A DNA stretch of 64,000 bases, from the NCBI RefSeq assembly GCF_039538365.1, contig NZ_BAABCA010000006.1, positions 186,001 to 250,000 of the forward strand. Reading direction: 5' to 3'. The notes below the pieces were generated by a model that was given only the letters and a program-made list of their open reading frames with translations, was not told the DNA's origin and did no database searches. This DNA comes from Postechiella marina (GTDB taxonomy: Bacteria; Bacteroidota; Bacteroidia; Flavobacteriales; Flavobacteriaceae). The translations under genes and the position numbers were made by a program. The stretch's first letter is position 1, and each line of letters opens with the position of its first letter. Shown here piece after piece: positions 1-9,771 of this stretch.

Positions 1-1566
1 AAAATAGAAACAGATACTATGCTTGACGCTCCTGGAGGACAATGGGGATTAACGCAAGACGAAATTGGTCAACCATACTACTCTAGTGCTGGAGGAGAAA
101 ATCCTGCATTAGGCTTTCAGCAACATCCTACCTATGGTAATTTAGAATTACAAGGTCAAAAAACAGAAGGTTTTGAAGCTGTATGGCCAATTATTGGCAC
201 TCCAGATGTACAAGGAGGTTTAAAACGTTTAAGAGAAGATGGTACATTAAACCATTTTACTGCAAGTTGTGGTCAATCAATATTTTTAGGCGATAAACTC
301 CCTCTTTATGGCGATTTATTTATTCCTGAGCCTGTAGGAAGATTAATAAGGCGTGCAAAAGTAGAACGTATAAACGGTAAAACAGTTTTAAGCAACCCTT
401 ACGGAGAAACCGAATTTTTAGCCTCTACAGATTCTAATTTTAGACCAGTAGACACTAAAACTGGCCCAGATGGTTGTTTATATATTGTAGATATGTATAG
501 AGGTATAATTCAAGAAGGTAACTGGACTAGAAAAGGCAGCTTTTTACGCCCTGTTATAGAAAAAATGGGCTTTGACAAGAATATTGGAAAAGGTAGAATT
601 TACAGAATTGTTCACGACGAAATCAAACCAGATAAAAAAGAATCTCTTTTAAATAAATCGCCAAAGCAATTAGTATCTTATTTAGAACACGACAATGGTT
701 GGTATAGAATTAATGCTCAAAAACTAATCATTTTAAAAGGCGATAAATCTATTATTCCTACGCTAACTAAAATTGCTACTGGAGGTAATAAATCGCCACT
801 AGCAAGACTACACGCTTTATGGACTATAGAAGGATTGGATGAAATAAACACAAGCATAATTACAAAAGCACTAAACGATGAAGATGCTAGAGTAAAGCAA
901 GCAGCTTTAAGACTTTCTGAACCTTTTATAAAAAAGAATAATAAGGAGATACTCGATGCTATATCAAATTTAAAAAACGATACAGACATAGACGTAAACC
1001 TTCAACTTATACGTACTCTAGGTACTAACAAAACTCCAGAAAACAAAGCCCTTGTAAAAGAAATTATGGAAAAACATCCAACTAACGAGGTCGTTAAAAT
1101 ATCGGGAGAGGCTAGCATAAAAGAAGAACCTCCTGTAATAGAGCAACTAAAGAAAAAGCATGTATTACAAAGCAGTCAAGTAAAACGCGCTATAGTAGAA
1201 GGCTACAAAAACTTTAACAGCATTTGTGCTGCCTGCCATGGCAAAGACGGAAAAGGCACAAAAGGTTTAGCGCCTTCTTTGGTTGGGTCTCCTCGTGTAA
1301 CAGGAAACCAAGATGTTATTACTAAAATATTACTTGATGGTTTAACAGGACCAATTGATGGCAAAGAATACTCTGGTGTTATGGTTGGCATGAAACATCA
1401 AGATAACAAATGGATTGCAGATGTTTTAACCTACATAAGAACAGAACTTAATAATGCAAGTCCTATTTTAGAATGGCGCCTTAAAAACATCAGAAATAAA
1501 AAGGAAATTAAAGAAAGAGATACCTATTGGACTATAGAAGAATTGTATCCAAAGAAGAAAAAATAA
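1..1566 (+). CDS. HEAT-repeat / cytochrome c dehydrogenase-like protein (5' partial)
   Basis: The reading frame is open to the first base, so the real start lies outside the window. The first ~180 codons look like the end of a sugar-dehydrogenase-type beta-propeller (GPDGCLYIVDMYRG). A helical HEAT-like region follows (~res 220-370), then a C-terminal class I cytochrome c domain. The heme site CxxCH is at 1225-1239, and a Met in GVMVGM near 1380-1392 is a plausible axial ligand. This architecture matches large periplasmic membrane-bound dehydrogenase/heme proteins common in Bacteroidota and Planctomycetes. The substrate cannot be read from this part; oxidation of a sugar or alcohol with electron transfer to the cytochrome is inferred. 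A strong terminator follows. Confidence 0.75.
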   Translation, partial: KIETDTMLDAPGGQWGLTQDEIGQPYYSSAGGENPALGFQQHPTYGNLELQGQKTEGFEAVWPIIGTPDVQGGLKRLREDGTLNHFTASCGQSIFLGDKLPLYGDLFIPEPVGRLIRRAKVERINGKTVLSNPYGETEFLASTDSNFRPVDTKTGPDGCLYIVDMYRGIIQEGNWTRKGSFLRPVIEKMGFDKNIGKGRIYRIVHDEIKPDKKESLLNKSPKQLVSYLEHDNGWYRINAQKLIILKGDKSIIPTLTKIATGGNKSPLARLHALWTIEGLDEINTSIITKALNDEDARVKQAALRLSEPFIKKNNKEILDAISNLKNDTDIDVNLQLIRTLGTNKTPENKALVKEIMEKHPTNEVVKISGEASIKEEPPVIEQLKKKHVLQSSQVKRAIVEGYKNFNSICAACHGKDGKGTKGLAPSLVGSPRVTGNQDVITKILLDGLTGPIDGKEYSGVMVGMKHQDNKWIADVLTYIRTELNNASPILEWRLKNIRNKKEIKERDTYWTIEELYPKKKK

Positions 1567-1592
1567 AAGTCTTAGCAATTTTATAATTTTTT

Positions 1593-1625
1593 AAAAGCCT
1601 GTAATTAAAATTACAGGCTTTTTAT
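1593..1625 (+). terminator. Rho-independent terminator
   Basis: A perfect 13-bp stem (1593-1605 with 1610-1622) has a 4-nt loop and runs into a T tract. It lies 27 bp after the stop codon of the cytochrome c protein. Confidence 0.85.
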
Positions 1626-1682
1626 TTATTAAAAACACAGTTTAAAGACTTCTAAACTTAAACATTAATTTAAATTAACATT

Positions 1683-1696
1683 TTTTGTATACAAAA
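1683..1696. promoter_or_regulatory. 14-bp perfect palindrome upstream of the DUF5060 gene
   Basis: TTTTGTATACAAAA is a perfect inverted repeat 53 bp before the preferred start at 1750. Its last A is the A of an in-frame ATG at 1696. That position fits an operator or promoter-overlapping site better than coding sequence. No cognate regulator is visible nearby, so operator function is inferred. Confidence 0.35.
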
Positions 1697-1749
1697 TGCA
1701 ATTTAAAAATATTAAATTCGTAATACTAAACTTAAACAATAAACATTTT

Positions 1750-3585
1750 ATGAAACCCTTCTTTAAAAAAACAAGACATGCCCTAGCCTTGCTAGTTCTA
1801 GCCTTTTCAATTACCAATTATTCTTTTTCTCAAAACTCAGAGATAACCATTAAAGGAGAATTAAAAAAGTGGCACAAAGTAACTTTAGAATTGCAAGGCC
1901 CAGAAACATCAGAAAACGCAAAAGATAATCCATTTTTAAACTATAAGTTAGATGTTACTTTTAAGCATAAAACTTCTGGAAAAACGTATACTATTCCAGG
2001 TTATTATGCTGCTGATGGAGATGCTGGTAACACAAGTGCGATTTCTGGAAATATATGGAAAGTACATTTTGCTCCCGATGAAACTGGAATGTGGGAATAT
2101 AACATTCGTTTTGTAAAAGGAAAATGGGCAGCAGTTAGAGTGTCTAATAAATTAAAAACAGCTGGAGAAATTAATAAAAAAACAGGATCTTTTAATATTG
2201 CTAAATCAGACAAGACAGGCGTCGATTTACGCAGTAAAGGACGCTTAAACTATGTTGGAGAACGTTATTTAAAATTTGCTGAAACTGGTGAATATTTTTT
2301 AAAATGTGGATCTGATGCTCCAGAAAATTTTCTTGCATATGATGAATTTGATGGTACATTTCACAACGATGGCTTTAAAGATGATTTAGTAAAAACTTGG
2401 GAAGCTCATGAAAAAGATTGGAAACAAGGCGACCCTACTTGGAAAAATGGAAAGGGTAAAGATTTAATTGGGGCAGTAAATTATTTAGCTTCAAAAGGAA
2501 TGAATGCATTTTCTTTTATTACTATGAATATACAAGGAGACGATAAAAATGTTTTCCCTTATGTAGATTATAATACTTATGATAGATTTGATACCTCTAA
2601 ACTAGACCAATGGGAAACTGTTTTTGAGCATGCAGATAAATTAGGCATGTTTCTTCACTTTAAAACACTAGAAGCAGAAAATCAGGGTTTATTAGATAAT
2701 GGAGGAACAGGACTTTACACCAAATTATACTACAGAGAATTAATTGCTCGCTTTGGCCATCACCTAGCACTTAACTGGAACTTATGCGAAGAAACTGGAG
2801 ACTGGCAAAACCCACCAAGAACCTTTCCAGTAGACGTGCAAGGGCGTCTAACTTTAGCTAACTATGTAGCTTCTATAGACCCATACAAACATCATATTGT
2901 AATACATAATGGCAATTGGTTTACTGGAGTTTATGGTAAAGAAAGTAAGTTTACTGGAGCCTCTTTACAAACCAATAAAGACGATTTTAGAAATGTGCAC
3001 AAATCGGTTTTGCGTATTTTAAAAGAGGCTGATGCAGAAGGAAAAACATGGGCTGTAGCTTGCGACGAGCCCGGAGACGCACAACATTCTTTATTACCTG
3101 ATGCAGAAAACCCAGAGCATAACAATGCTAGAAAAAACGGTTTGTGGGGTGCAATGATGGCTGGAGCTTGGGGTACAGAATGGTATTTTGGTTATAAGCA
3201 TGCCCATTCTGACTTGACCTGTCAAGATTATAGATCGCGCGATTTATTTTGGGACCAAGGAAAAATTTGTTTAGATTTTTTTAAAAATAATAATGTAGAG
3301 TTTTGGAAAATGACATCTAACGACGCTTTAATATCGACTAAACACGATTATGTTTTAGCAAATGAAGGTAATAGTTATGTAGTTTTCTTAAAAAACGGAG
3401 GTAATTCTCAATTAGATATGGGTAACTCTAACTCAAAATACAATGTACTTTGGTACAACCCAAGAACCGGAGGTAAACTTTTAAAAAGCAAAATAAAAAC
3501 AATAAGTGGTAGCGGTAAACAAGATTTAGGCTTTCCTCCAACCGATAAAACTAAAGATTGGGTAGTATATTTAACTAAGAAATAA
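1750..3585 (+). CDS. Secreted DUF5060 domain-containing glycoside hydrolase-like protein
   Basis: The preferred start is the ATG at 1750, giving 611 aa. It places a clean signal peptide at the N terminus (MKPFFKKTRHALALLVLAF, then cleavage near YSFSQ). An in-frame ATG at 1696 would add 18 residues in front of the signal peptide and overlap a palindrome. An N-terminal beta-sandwich DUF5060 domain (~res 30-130: FAPDETGMWEYNIRF) is followed by a TIM-barrel-like region rich in Trp and Asp/Glu (~res 190-480) and a short C-terminal beta domain. DUF5060 proteins occur in marine polysaccharide-utilisation loci. Export and carbohydrate binding or hydrolysis are likely; the substrate is unknown. It stands alone between a terminator and an unrelated membrane protein. 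Confidence 0.8.
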   Translation: MKPFFKKTRHALALLVLAFSITNYSFSQNSEITIKGELKKWHKVTLELQGPETSENAKDNPFLNYKLDVTFKHKTSGKTYTIPGYYAADGDAGNTSAISGNIWKVHFAPDETGMWEYNIRFVKGKWAAVRVSNKLKTAGEINKKTGSFNIAKSDKTGVDLRSKGRLNYVGERYLKFAETGEYFLKCGSDAPENFLAYDEFDGTFHNDGFKDDLVKTWEAHEKDWKQGDPTWKNGKGKDLIGAVNYLASKGMNAFSFITMNIQGDDKNVFPYVDYNTYDRFDTSKLDQWETVFEHADKLGMFLHFKTLEAENQGLLDNGGTGLYTKLYYRELIARFGHHLALNWNLCEETGDWQNPPRTFPVDVQGRLTLANYVASIDPYKHHIVIHNGNWFTGVYGKESKFTGASLQTNKDDFRNVHKSVLRILKEADAEGKTWAVACDEPGDAQHSLLPDAENPEHNNARKNGLWGAMMAGAWGTEWYFGYKHAHSDLTCQDYRSRDLFWDQGKICLDFFKNNNVEFWKMTSNDALISTKHDYVLANEGNSYVVFLKNGGNSQLDMGNSNSKYNVLWYNPRTGGKLLKSKIKTISGSGKQDLGFPPTDKTKDWVVYLTKK

Positions 3586-3589
3586 AACA

Positions 3590-4204
3590 ATGTCTATTAA
3601 GTTTTCTGAAAGGTTTAAAACAAAAACTGATTCTGAATTGCTTGACATAATCGAGAATTGTAGTGCTTATAAAAAAGAAACGCTTATAACTGCTATTTAC
3701 GAGTTAGGACAAAGAGGCATTAAAAATAATGAGATTGAATTTTTGAAAAATAAAATTCAATCTCAAATTAAATTAAAAGCAGAAACTACAAATTTAGAAA
3801 AGAAAAAGACACTACCAATAGAGCTTCCAACTACAATTTATAATGCTTCAAAGCTTATATATTTATCGGCAGCAATAGGCATAATAAACCCTATTGTTAT
3901 AAATGTGCTTAGCAACACAAATACCTTTTATACCCCAATAAATTTAATTATAGCAAGTACAAGTATTCTCGTTTTTTTAGCTTATATAATAAATCTTGGA
4001 AAAAGATGGGCTCGAAATGTTTTTACAATATTATTTACTTTAAGTCTTTTAGCATTTCCTTCTGTTATATTTAGCACTTTTAGGCTCAATACAGTTACAG
4101 GAATCCTACCGATATTACAAGTTATTTTACAAGGTTATGCCATTCTATTACTCTTTAATAATAAATCTAGATTATGGTATAAAACAAAAAAGGCTTCCAA
4201 TTAA
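3590..4204 (+). CDS. Small four-helix integral membrane protein, unknown function
   Basis: This 204-aa protein starts 4 bp after the DUF5060 gene and is probably co-transcribed with it. The first ~60 residues are soluble and helical (SERFKTKTDSELLDIIENC...ELGQRGIKNNEIEFL), a short domain often seen at the N terminus of flavobacterial membrane proteins. Four hydrophobic segments follow at about residues 88-110, 115-135, 142-162 and 170-195. I do not recognise a named family or catalytic motif. A bidirectional terminator overlaps its stop codon. Confidence 0.7.
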   Translation: MSIKFSERFKTKTDSELLDIIENCSAYKKETLITAIYELGQRGIKNNEIEFLKNKIQSQIKLKAETTNLEKKKTLPIELPTTIYNASKLIYLSAAIGIINPIVINVLSNTNTFYTPINLIIASTSILVFLAYIINLGKRWARNVFTILFTLSLLAFPSVIFSTFRLNTVTGILPILQVILQGYAILLLFNNKSRLWYKTKKASN

Positions 4205-4217
4205 ATGGAAGCCTTTT
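4188..4217. terminator. Bidirectional terminator between convergent genes
   Basis: A 12-bp perfect stem (4188-4199 with 4206-4217) has a 6-nt loop, with A and T runs on either side. It serves the plus-strand membrane protein, whose stop lies in the loop, and the minus-strand M1 peptidase ending at 4240. Confidence 0.85.
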
Positions 4218-4239
4218 ACATTTAAAACATATGCTTTTT

Positions 4240-6549
4240 TTATTTATTCGATTTGTTTTTAAACTTATCAAAATCACTTACCGTTTCTACTTTAGGCCAA
4301 GAATTATTTGATGTATCGATATCTGCAGTTTCGTTATTAGGGTCTACAGTAATGCTAATTATCTCTTTTTCTAATGCTAATGCTTTCGAGATTTCATTAT
4401 CATTTTTACTCCAAACTTGCGCAGGATAAGTAATAGTTTCAGATGTTCCATCTGCATACTTATATTCAACAATTAAAGGCATTACTAATCCGCCTGGTTT
4501 TTCAAAAGTAATGTTATAAAAATACTTTGGAGTTTTCATGTTCTTTCGCTCTTCTGAAGTAAAGTTATCCATAACATACTCTTTAAGAATTTTAACATCT
4601 TCTAAAGGGGTGTCCTTCTTTAAACTTTCTTTAAAATCTGCACTACCCTCTTCTACCATATAAACTAAAGGTACTAAATCTTTAATTGTTCTTCCTTGAC
4701 TTTTAAGATAATCTTTAATGTATTGGTTAGGTTTTGATGTTGCATAATATTTTTTAACATCTTTAACTCCTATATCTACCCAATCTGTTGTGTAAAACCA
4801 TCCTCTCCAGTACCAATCTAAATCGAATGCTGATGCATCTTCCATCGTTCTAAAAAAATCTTCTGGTGTTGGGTGCTTAAACTTCCAACGATTTGCGTAT
4901 TCTTTAAAAGCATAATCAAACAATTCGCGTCCCATTACTGTTTCTCTCAATATGTTTAATGCAGTTGCAGGCTTACCGTAAGCATTGTTTCCAAATTGAT
5001 ACGTGTTCATACCTTTAGTCATAATTGGAGCTATTTCGTCTTGATTTCCTCCCATGTATGGCACAATCATTTCTGCTGGTCCTCTATCCGATGGAAAATG
5101 CTTATCCTTTGGAGATAATGCATCTGGATACCATTCGCCAAAATCTTGCTCGGCTACATACTGTAAAAAAGTATTTAAACCTTCGTCCATCCATGTCCAT
5201 TGGCGCTCATCACTATTTACAATCATAGGGAAAAAGTTGTGTCCTACTTCGTGAATAATAACACCCATCATGCCATATTTTACTCTATCGCTATAAGTGC
5301 CATCTTCTTTTGGTCTTCCCCAGTTCCAACAAATCATTGGATATTCCATACCTTGTTGTTTAGCATGTACAGAAATTGCTTTATGGTAAGGATAATCAAA
5401 AGTCATCCTTGAATACGTTTTTAAAGTACTTGCTACAGCTTTAGTAGACCATTGCTCCCATAACGGATTTCCTTCTTTACCATATAAAGATACAGCCATA
5501 ACGTCTTTATCTCCAATTTTAACCGCCATCATATCCCAAACATAACGTCTTGATGTTGCAAAGCCAAAATCACGTACATTTTTAGCATGTAATTTCCATG
5601 TTTTAGTATCTGTAGATTTTGTTTTTTCTGCTGCCTCTGCCTCAGCTTGTGTAACAATTACAACAGGCTTATCGTAAGATTTTTTTGCTAGCTCGTAACG
5701 CTGCATCATTGTTTTAGAAAATACTTCTTTTCTGTTTGTTAATTCTCCTGTTCCATCTAAAATATGATCTGCAGGCACTGTAATGTTTACTTGGTAATCT
5801 CCAAAAGTTAAAGCAAACTCATCGCGTCCCCAAAACTGAGAATTCTGCCAACCTTCAACATCACTATATACAGCCATTCTTGGGTAAAACTGAGCTATAA
5901 CATAAGCTCTGTTTCCATCTTTTGGAAAAAACTCGTAACCAGAACGTCCTCTTTTAGTTACGTGATCGTTAATGTTATACCACCATTTTATAGAAAACGA
6001 GTATTTATCACCTGGCTCCAATACTTTAGGCAATTCTATACGCATCATGGTTCTGTTAATCATGTGCGGTAAATTTTTACCACTATTATCTTTAACCTCC
6101 TCAATATTAAAACCACCATCAAAAGGCTTAGTTGTAAAATCGTTAACAAACGTGCTTGGTCTCATTGCTTGAGATACGCTACCTGTTTCTATTAAAGGTG
6201 TTTTAGAATCTTTAGATCGCATGTTTTGATCTAACTGAACCCAAAGGTATTTTAATTTATCTGGAGAATTGTTGGTATATGTAATAGTTTCGAATCCAGA
6301 AAGTTTAGCATTCTCATCGTCTAAAACAATGTCCATTTTATAATCTGCTTTCTGCTGATAATAAGAAGCTCCTGGTGCACCAGAAGCATTTCTATACATA
6401 TTTGGCGTAGCAAACTCATCGTATAACTGTCTAAATTTGTTGGTGTTTTGATGCCCTTTTTGAGGACTTGCATTTTCTTCTTGAGCAAAAGCACTGTTAG
6501 AAATTAATGCAATTGAAAGGAAATAATAGGCGATTTTTTTCATTTTCAT
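4240..6549 (-). CDS. M1 family (gluzincin) metallopeptidase
   Basis: A 769-aa exported zinc aminopeptidase-like protein. A signal peptide (MKMKKIAYYFLSIALISNSAFAQ) is followed by the M1 N-terminal beta domain and the catalytic domain. The zinc site is HEVGH at residues 433-437 with the third ligand E456 in WMDEGLN, which is the canonical HExxH-x18-E spacing. Starts at 6549 or 6543 are both possible (MKMKK). It is the last gene of a minus-strand group with DUF6702 and two carboxypeptidase-regulatory-like proteins. I recall this grouping from other Flavobacteriia, where the substrate is undefined. Periplasmic peptide cleavage is the likely role. Confidence 0.92.
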   Translation of the reverse strand: MKMKKIAYYFLSIALISNSAFAQEENASPQKGHQNTNKFRQLYDEFATPNMYRNASGAPGASYYQQKADYKMDIVLDDENAKLSGFETITYTNNSPDKLKYLWVQLDQNMRSKDSKTPLIETGSVSQAMRPSTFVNDFTTKPFDGGFNIEEVKDNSGKNLPHMINRTMMRIELPKVLEPGDKYSFSIKWWYNINDHVTKRGRSGYEFFPKDGNRAYVIAQFYPRMAVYSDVEGWQNSQFWGRDEFALTFGDYQVNITVPADHILDGTGELTNRKEVFSKTMMQRYELAKKSYDKPVVIVTQAEAEAAEKTKSTDTKTWKLHAKNVRDFGFATSRRYVWDMMAVKIGDKDVMAVSLYGKEGNPLWEQWSTKAVASTLKTYSRMTFDYPYHKAISVHAKQQGMEYPMICWNWGRPKEDGTYSDRVKYGMMGVIIHEVGHNFFPMIVNSDERQWTWMDEGLNTFLQYVAEQDFGEWYPDALSPKDKHFPSDRGPAEMIVPYMGGNQDEIAPIMTKGMNTYQFGNNAYGKPATALNILRETVMGRELFDYAFKEYANRWKFKHPTPEDFFRTMEDASAFDLDWYWRGWFYTTDWVDIGVKDVKKYYATSKPNQYIKDYLKSQGRTIKDLVPLVYMVEEGSADFKESLKKDTPLEDVKILKEYVMDNFTSEERKNMKTPKYFYNITFEKPGGLVMPLIVEYKYADGTSETITYPAQVWSKNDNEISKALALEKEIISITVDPNNETADIDTSNNSWPKVETVSDFDKFKNKSNK

Positions 6550-6654
6550 TTTTAAAATTTATTCAAAGATATAGTGATTTAACCTTACAATTTTTACATT
6601 ATTATCACTATAAACGCCCAAATGTAAAAAAATTCGAAGATAAATTGCGTTTTT

Positions 6655-7158
6655 TTAATCAAAAATTAACATAGCAGCGTCTTTTTGTTGCGTAAGAATA
6701 AAACTCTTTTGTTTAGAGTTTACTTTGAGTTTAATAATATTTTGCTGTTCTGGATATAAATCGAATAAAACTTTATTTACAACCTCTATAGATTTTATAT
6801 TATTTATTTGCTCTACTTCTATATAGCATCGTACAATATCTAGGTCGTATTCTTTGCCTATAAAGGCAAAATTTAAATCGTTATTATTAATTTTAATTTT
6901 AATTTTCTCTCTTAAATAACGCTCTATATATAAGTTTACGTCGCTAGACTCTGCATCTTCAGCCAAAACTATAGTCTCGTCGTAACGCTCTTGAATTAAG
7001 CGTTCTAGATCATCAATAAAAATTCTAGTAATTACTTGTACAGACTTTTTTTCTGGTATATATTCTACTTGAGTAACACTTATATAATACTTATGCATGG
7101 CTGTAAAAGCCAAAAGTGGTGCAATAAAAAAAAGTAATAATATTTTAGGGTTCCTCAT
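6655..7158 (-). CDS. DUF6702 family protein
   Basis: A 167-aa protein with an N-terminal hydrophobic signal or anchor (MRNPKILLLFFIAPLLAF). A compact alpha/beta domain follows, including HKYYISVTQVEYIPEKKSVQ and a FIDDLERLIQ segment. These features match my recollection of DUF6702, a flavobacterial periplasmic family of unknown function. It sits between the M1 peptidase and two carboxypeptidase-regulatory-like proteins on the same strand, which suggests a shared envelope process. Only ~100 bp separate it from each neighbour. Confidence 0.7.
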   Translation of the reverse strand: MRNPKILLLFFIAPLLAFTAMHKYYISVTQVEYIPEKKSVQVITRIFIDDLERLIQERYDETIVLAEDAESSDVNLYIERYLREKIKIKINNNDLNFAFIGKEYDLDIVRCYIEVEQINNIKSIEVVNKVLFDLYPEQQNIIKLKVNSKQKSFILTQQKDAAMLIFD

Positions 7159-7232
7159 TAAAAGCTATTTATTTAGAAAATGCGAAGTTAATTCTTTTTC
7201 CTTTTTCAAAAAGCATACCAAATCAATTCCTC

Positions 7233-8060
7233 TTAATTTGCTTTTCTATTTTCTAGATACTGTTTGTATTTAAACCTTAAAAAGATAAGTACATCAAAAT
7301 CAGATTTATTTTTACAACGCTTTATAAAATTTACGTCATCAGAACAGAAATAAAAAAAATCCATAACATATTCTTCTTCTAATGGGTTCGAAGCTAAAAA
7401 ATCTTTTTTAAGCCTTGCCTTAATACGTCGCATTAGGGCTTCTTTTTCTTCTATTTTAACGCGATTCTTAAGCATTTTTGTTCTACCAGTTATCGCATTA
7501 ATAATTGGTGTAAACCCTACTCCTACACCACCGCCACCAACACCTCCTCCAAACCGAGGTTTAAAACTTGAAGCTTCACTTAGTCTGCGCTCACTTTGTG
7601 TTGCTATTTTACCGGTATAACCAGGAATACCAACATCCATAAAATTAATAGGTTTTTTATCTAGGTTTATATTCTTCATATCAGAAAACAAATCGCCCGT
7701 TAGTACTTTACCAACAATAACCTCGTCTAAAGTATTTACATAATCTTCTAAAACCACTATTATTTTCTGGGTTGATTCTGTTAACTCGTCTATTACAATT
7801 TCTTTTAATACATGCTGAATAGAGGAAAACACAATGGTATCGTTTAACTTGGCGTGAATAGTAAAGGCACCATACTGATCTGTTATTGTAAAAAATTGAG
7901 CTGTTTTATTTATAACATGAATGTTTTCTACCCCAGAGTTACTTTCTATTACGCCATCTATTTCTAAATGTTGAGCATAAATAGAAGGCATACAAAAAAG
8001 TAGTAAAAAAATAAATAGTAAAAATTTCAATATGATTACTTTAGACTTCAAAGAAAGCAC
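7233..8060 (-). CDS. Carboxypeptidase-like regulatory domain protein
   Basis: A 275-aa exported protein. The signal peptide ends near PSIYAQ. A CarboxypepD_reg-like beta-sandwich follows at ~res 32-105 (EIDGVIESNSGVENIHV...TDQYGAFTIHAKLNDTIVFS). The C-terminal half has no recognised family; it contains a Gly-rich stretch (GGGVGGGGVGVGF, ~res 170) and ends in a charged helical region. This beta-sandwich is common in TonB-dependent receptors, but here no receptor barrel follows. It is a paralogue of the next gene upstream (8122-8919), and both probably work with the downstream DUF6702 and M1 proteins. Confidence 0.75.
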   Translation of the reverse strand: MLSLKSKVIILKFLLFIFLLLFCMPSIYAQHLEIDGVIESNSGVENIHVINKTAQFFTITDQYGAFTIHAKLNDTIVFSSIQHVLKEIVIDELTESTQKIIVVLEDYVNTLDEVIVGKVLTGDLFSDMKNINLDKKPINFMDVGIPGYTGKIATQSERRLSEASSFKPRFGGGVGGGGVGVGFTPIINAITGRTKMLKNRVKIEEKEALMRRIKARLKKDFLASNPLEEEYVMDFFYFCSDDVNFIKRCKNKSDFDVLIFLRFKYKQYLENRKAN

Positions 8061-8121
8061 ATCAAATCTTAAAGAAAGTAAAAAGCCCTTTTAAACTTTT
8101 GTTAAAGTAAACAACTGTTTG

Positions 8122-8919
8122 TTATCTGTTTAAAAACGCTACACTTTTATCTGATAGTAACTGAAGTAACTCCATTTCTTTACCATAATTAAGCAAATTA
8201 TAGTCAAAATCACTATCCAAAACAAATCTAACAAAGGCCTCTACACGATGCTCTGGTATATCAAAATTATTAACTAAAAACTCAGACCCAAGGTAATATT
8301 TAATAGAATGTGCTGGTACTTCTGGTACATCTGCATTTTTTTTATTTTTAACTCCAGACCTAAACAATGGCAATAATAATTGATCTACTATATTTTTTAT
8401 GTTTAATCCGTTTACCATAGCTGGTAAATGTTGCGCATCCATTGCTACGCTATTAACCTTTGTTGTATTATCTTTTTCAAATTCAAATTCGTTTCTATTT
8501 TTTATTCCAAAATATAAAACGTCTAATTTTAACTTATATGGTGTTCTTGCTTCTAGATCTGCGTTTAAATTACCTGTTAACCCTTTAGAAAAAACCACAA
8601 CCTCGTCTAACTCATTAATTTCATGAATTAAAAAAACTTTTATCGATTTAGATTCAATAATATCCTCGTTTACATTAAAAGTGATGTTTTTATATTGCAC
8701 ACCACTAACTTCTATAATATTATTAAGCTTAACATCTAAGGTAAATTCGCCATTTTCGTTTGTTATAGTACCAATATTTAAAGTTTTATTAAAAACGGTA
8801 ATTCCAGAAACATCGGCACTTTCCACAATAACCTTACCGTTTACCTGAATTCTGTTTAAATTTTGAGAAAATCCAGATACTGTAACTAATAATATAACAA
8901 CGAAGAATATATTTTTCAT
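8122..8919 (-). CDS. Carboxypeptidase-like regulatory domain protein (paralogue)
   Basis: A 265-aa exported protein with signal peptide MKNIFFVVILLVTVSGFSQ and a beta-sandwich at ~res 22-110 (VNGKVIVESADVSGITVFN...TNENGEFTLDVKLNN). Like its neighbour it has LDEVVV-type core strands ending the domain, then a helical C-terminal region that ends EMELLQLLSDKSVAFLNR. It is first in the four-gene minus-strand group. Function is unknown; an envelope role is inferred from the signal peptide and from the company of an exported peptidase. Confidence 0.75.
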   Translation of the reverse strand: MKNIFFVVILLVTVSGFSQNLNRIQVNGKVIVESADVSGITVFNKTLNIGTITNENGEFTLDVKLNNIIEVSGVQYKNITFNVNEDIIESKSIKVFLIHEINELDEVVVFSKGLTGNLNADLEARTPYKLKLDVLYFGIKNRNEFEFEKDNTTKVNSVAMDAQHLPAMVNGLNIKNIVDQLLLPLFRSGVKNKKNADVPEVPAHSIKYYLGSEFLVNNFDIPEHRVEAFVRFVLDSDFDYNLLNYGKEMELLQLLSDKSVAFLNR

Positions 8920-9031
8920 GCTCTTTTTTTATTAAAAATAATGATTTAATTGCTCTCTTGAAACTTAAATCTACATAAAATTTTATCACAATAAATATTT
9001 AAGTAGTTTTACTTTTTAGAATATTTTTTTT

Positions 9032-9739
9032 ATGAAAAACATTATTATAGCAAGTACATCGACTATTCACGAAAGTGGATACTTAGAATATATATTAGAA
9101 GATTTAAAATCTTTTTTTAGTAACGCAAAAGAAATCCTGTTTATACCATTTGCTAGACCTGGAGGTATGTCTCACGACGACTATACAGCTAACGCAAGAA
9201 AAGCCTTTGCTAAAATTAATAAAAACATAGTTGGCCTTCATACTTATAACGATAAGGTTAGTGCTGTTAAAAATGCTCAAGCCATTTTTGTTGGTGGCGG
9301 AAACACATTTGTACTTACCAACCAACTTTATAAAAACAATTTAATTGATGCTTTAAAGCAAGCAGTTAATAATGGCACACCTTATTTGGGTACTAGTGCA
9401 GGTAGCAATATTTGTGGCCTTACTATAAAAACAACAAACGACATGCCTATTGTTTACCCTTCTAGTTTTAATGCTTTAGGTTTTGTGCCTTTTAATATAA
9501 ATCCGCATTATTTAGATCCAGATACTACAAGTACACACATGGGAGAAACTCGAGAGACCCGAATTAAAGAGTTTCATAATTTTAATACGCAACCTGTAAT
9601 TGGTTTACGAGAAGGCAGCTGGTTAGAAGTTAATAATAAGTCTATAATTTTAAAAGGAAAGCTTACTGCCAGAATATTTGAATACAACAAAACACCTTAC
9701 GAAATAACACCAGAAACAGAGATAAATGACCTAAAATAA
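9032..9739 (+). CDS. pepE: Dipeptidase E (alpha-aspartyl dipeptidase), peptidase S51
   Basis: A 235-aa cytoplasmic serine peptidase that cleaves N-terminal aspartyl dipeptides. The S51 signatures are present: GGGNTFVLTNQLY near residues 88-100, the nucleophile S122 in GTSAGSN, and H159 in NPHYLDPD. The length matches the family. The gene is a single cistron, divergent from the carboxypeptidase-regulatory group and followed by a hairpin shared with the tRNA gene on the other strand. Confidence 0.93.
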   Translation: MKNIIIASTSTIHESGYLEYILEDLKSFFSNAKEILFIPFARPGGMSHDDYTANARKAFAKINKNIVGLHTYNDKVSAVKNAQAIFVGGGNTFVLTNQLYKNNLIDALKQAVNNGTPYLGTSAGSNICGLTIKTTNDMPIVYPSSFNALGFVPFNINPHYLDPDTTSTHMGETRETRIKEFHNFNTQPVIGLREGSWLEVNNKSIILKGKLTARIFEYNKTPYEITPETEINDLK

Positions 9740-9768
9740 AAAGAGCTTCATATTTCTATGAAGCTCTT
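9736..9768 (-). terminator. Terminator of tRNA-Gly, also serving pepE
   Basis: A 12-bp perfect stem (9741-9752 with 9757-9768) has a 4-nt loop. On the minus strand the stem is followed by a run of five T, so it terminates the tRNA transcript well. On the plus strand only a short T run follows. Confidence 0.75.
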
Positions 9769-9771
9769 TAG

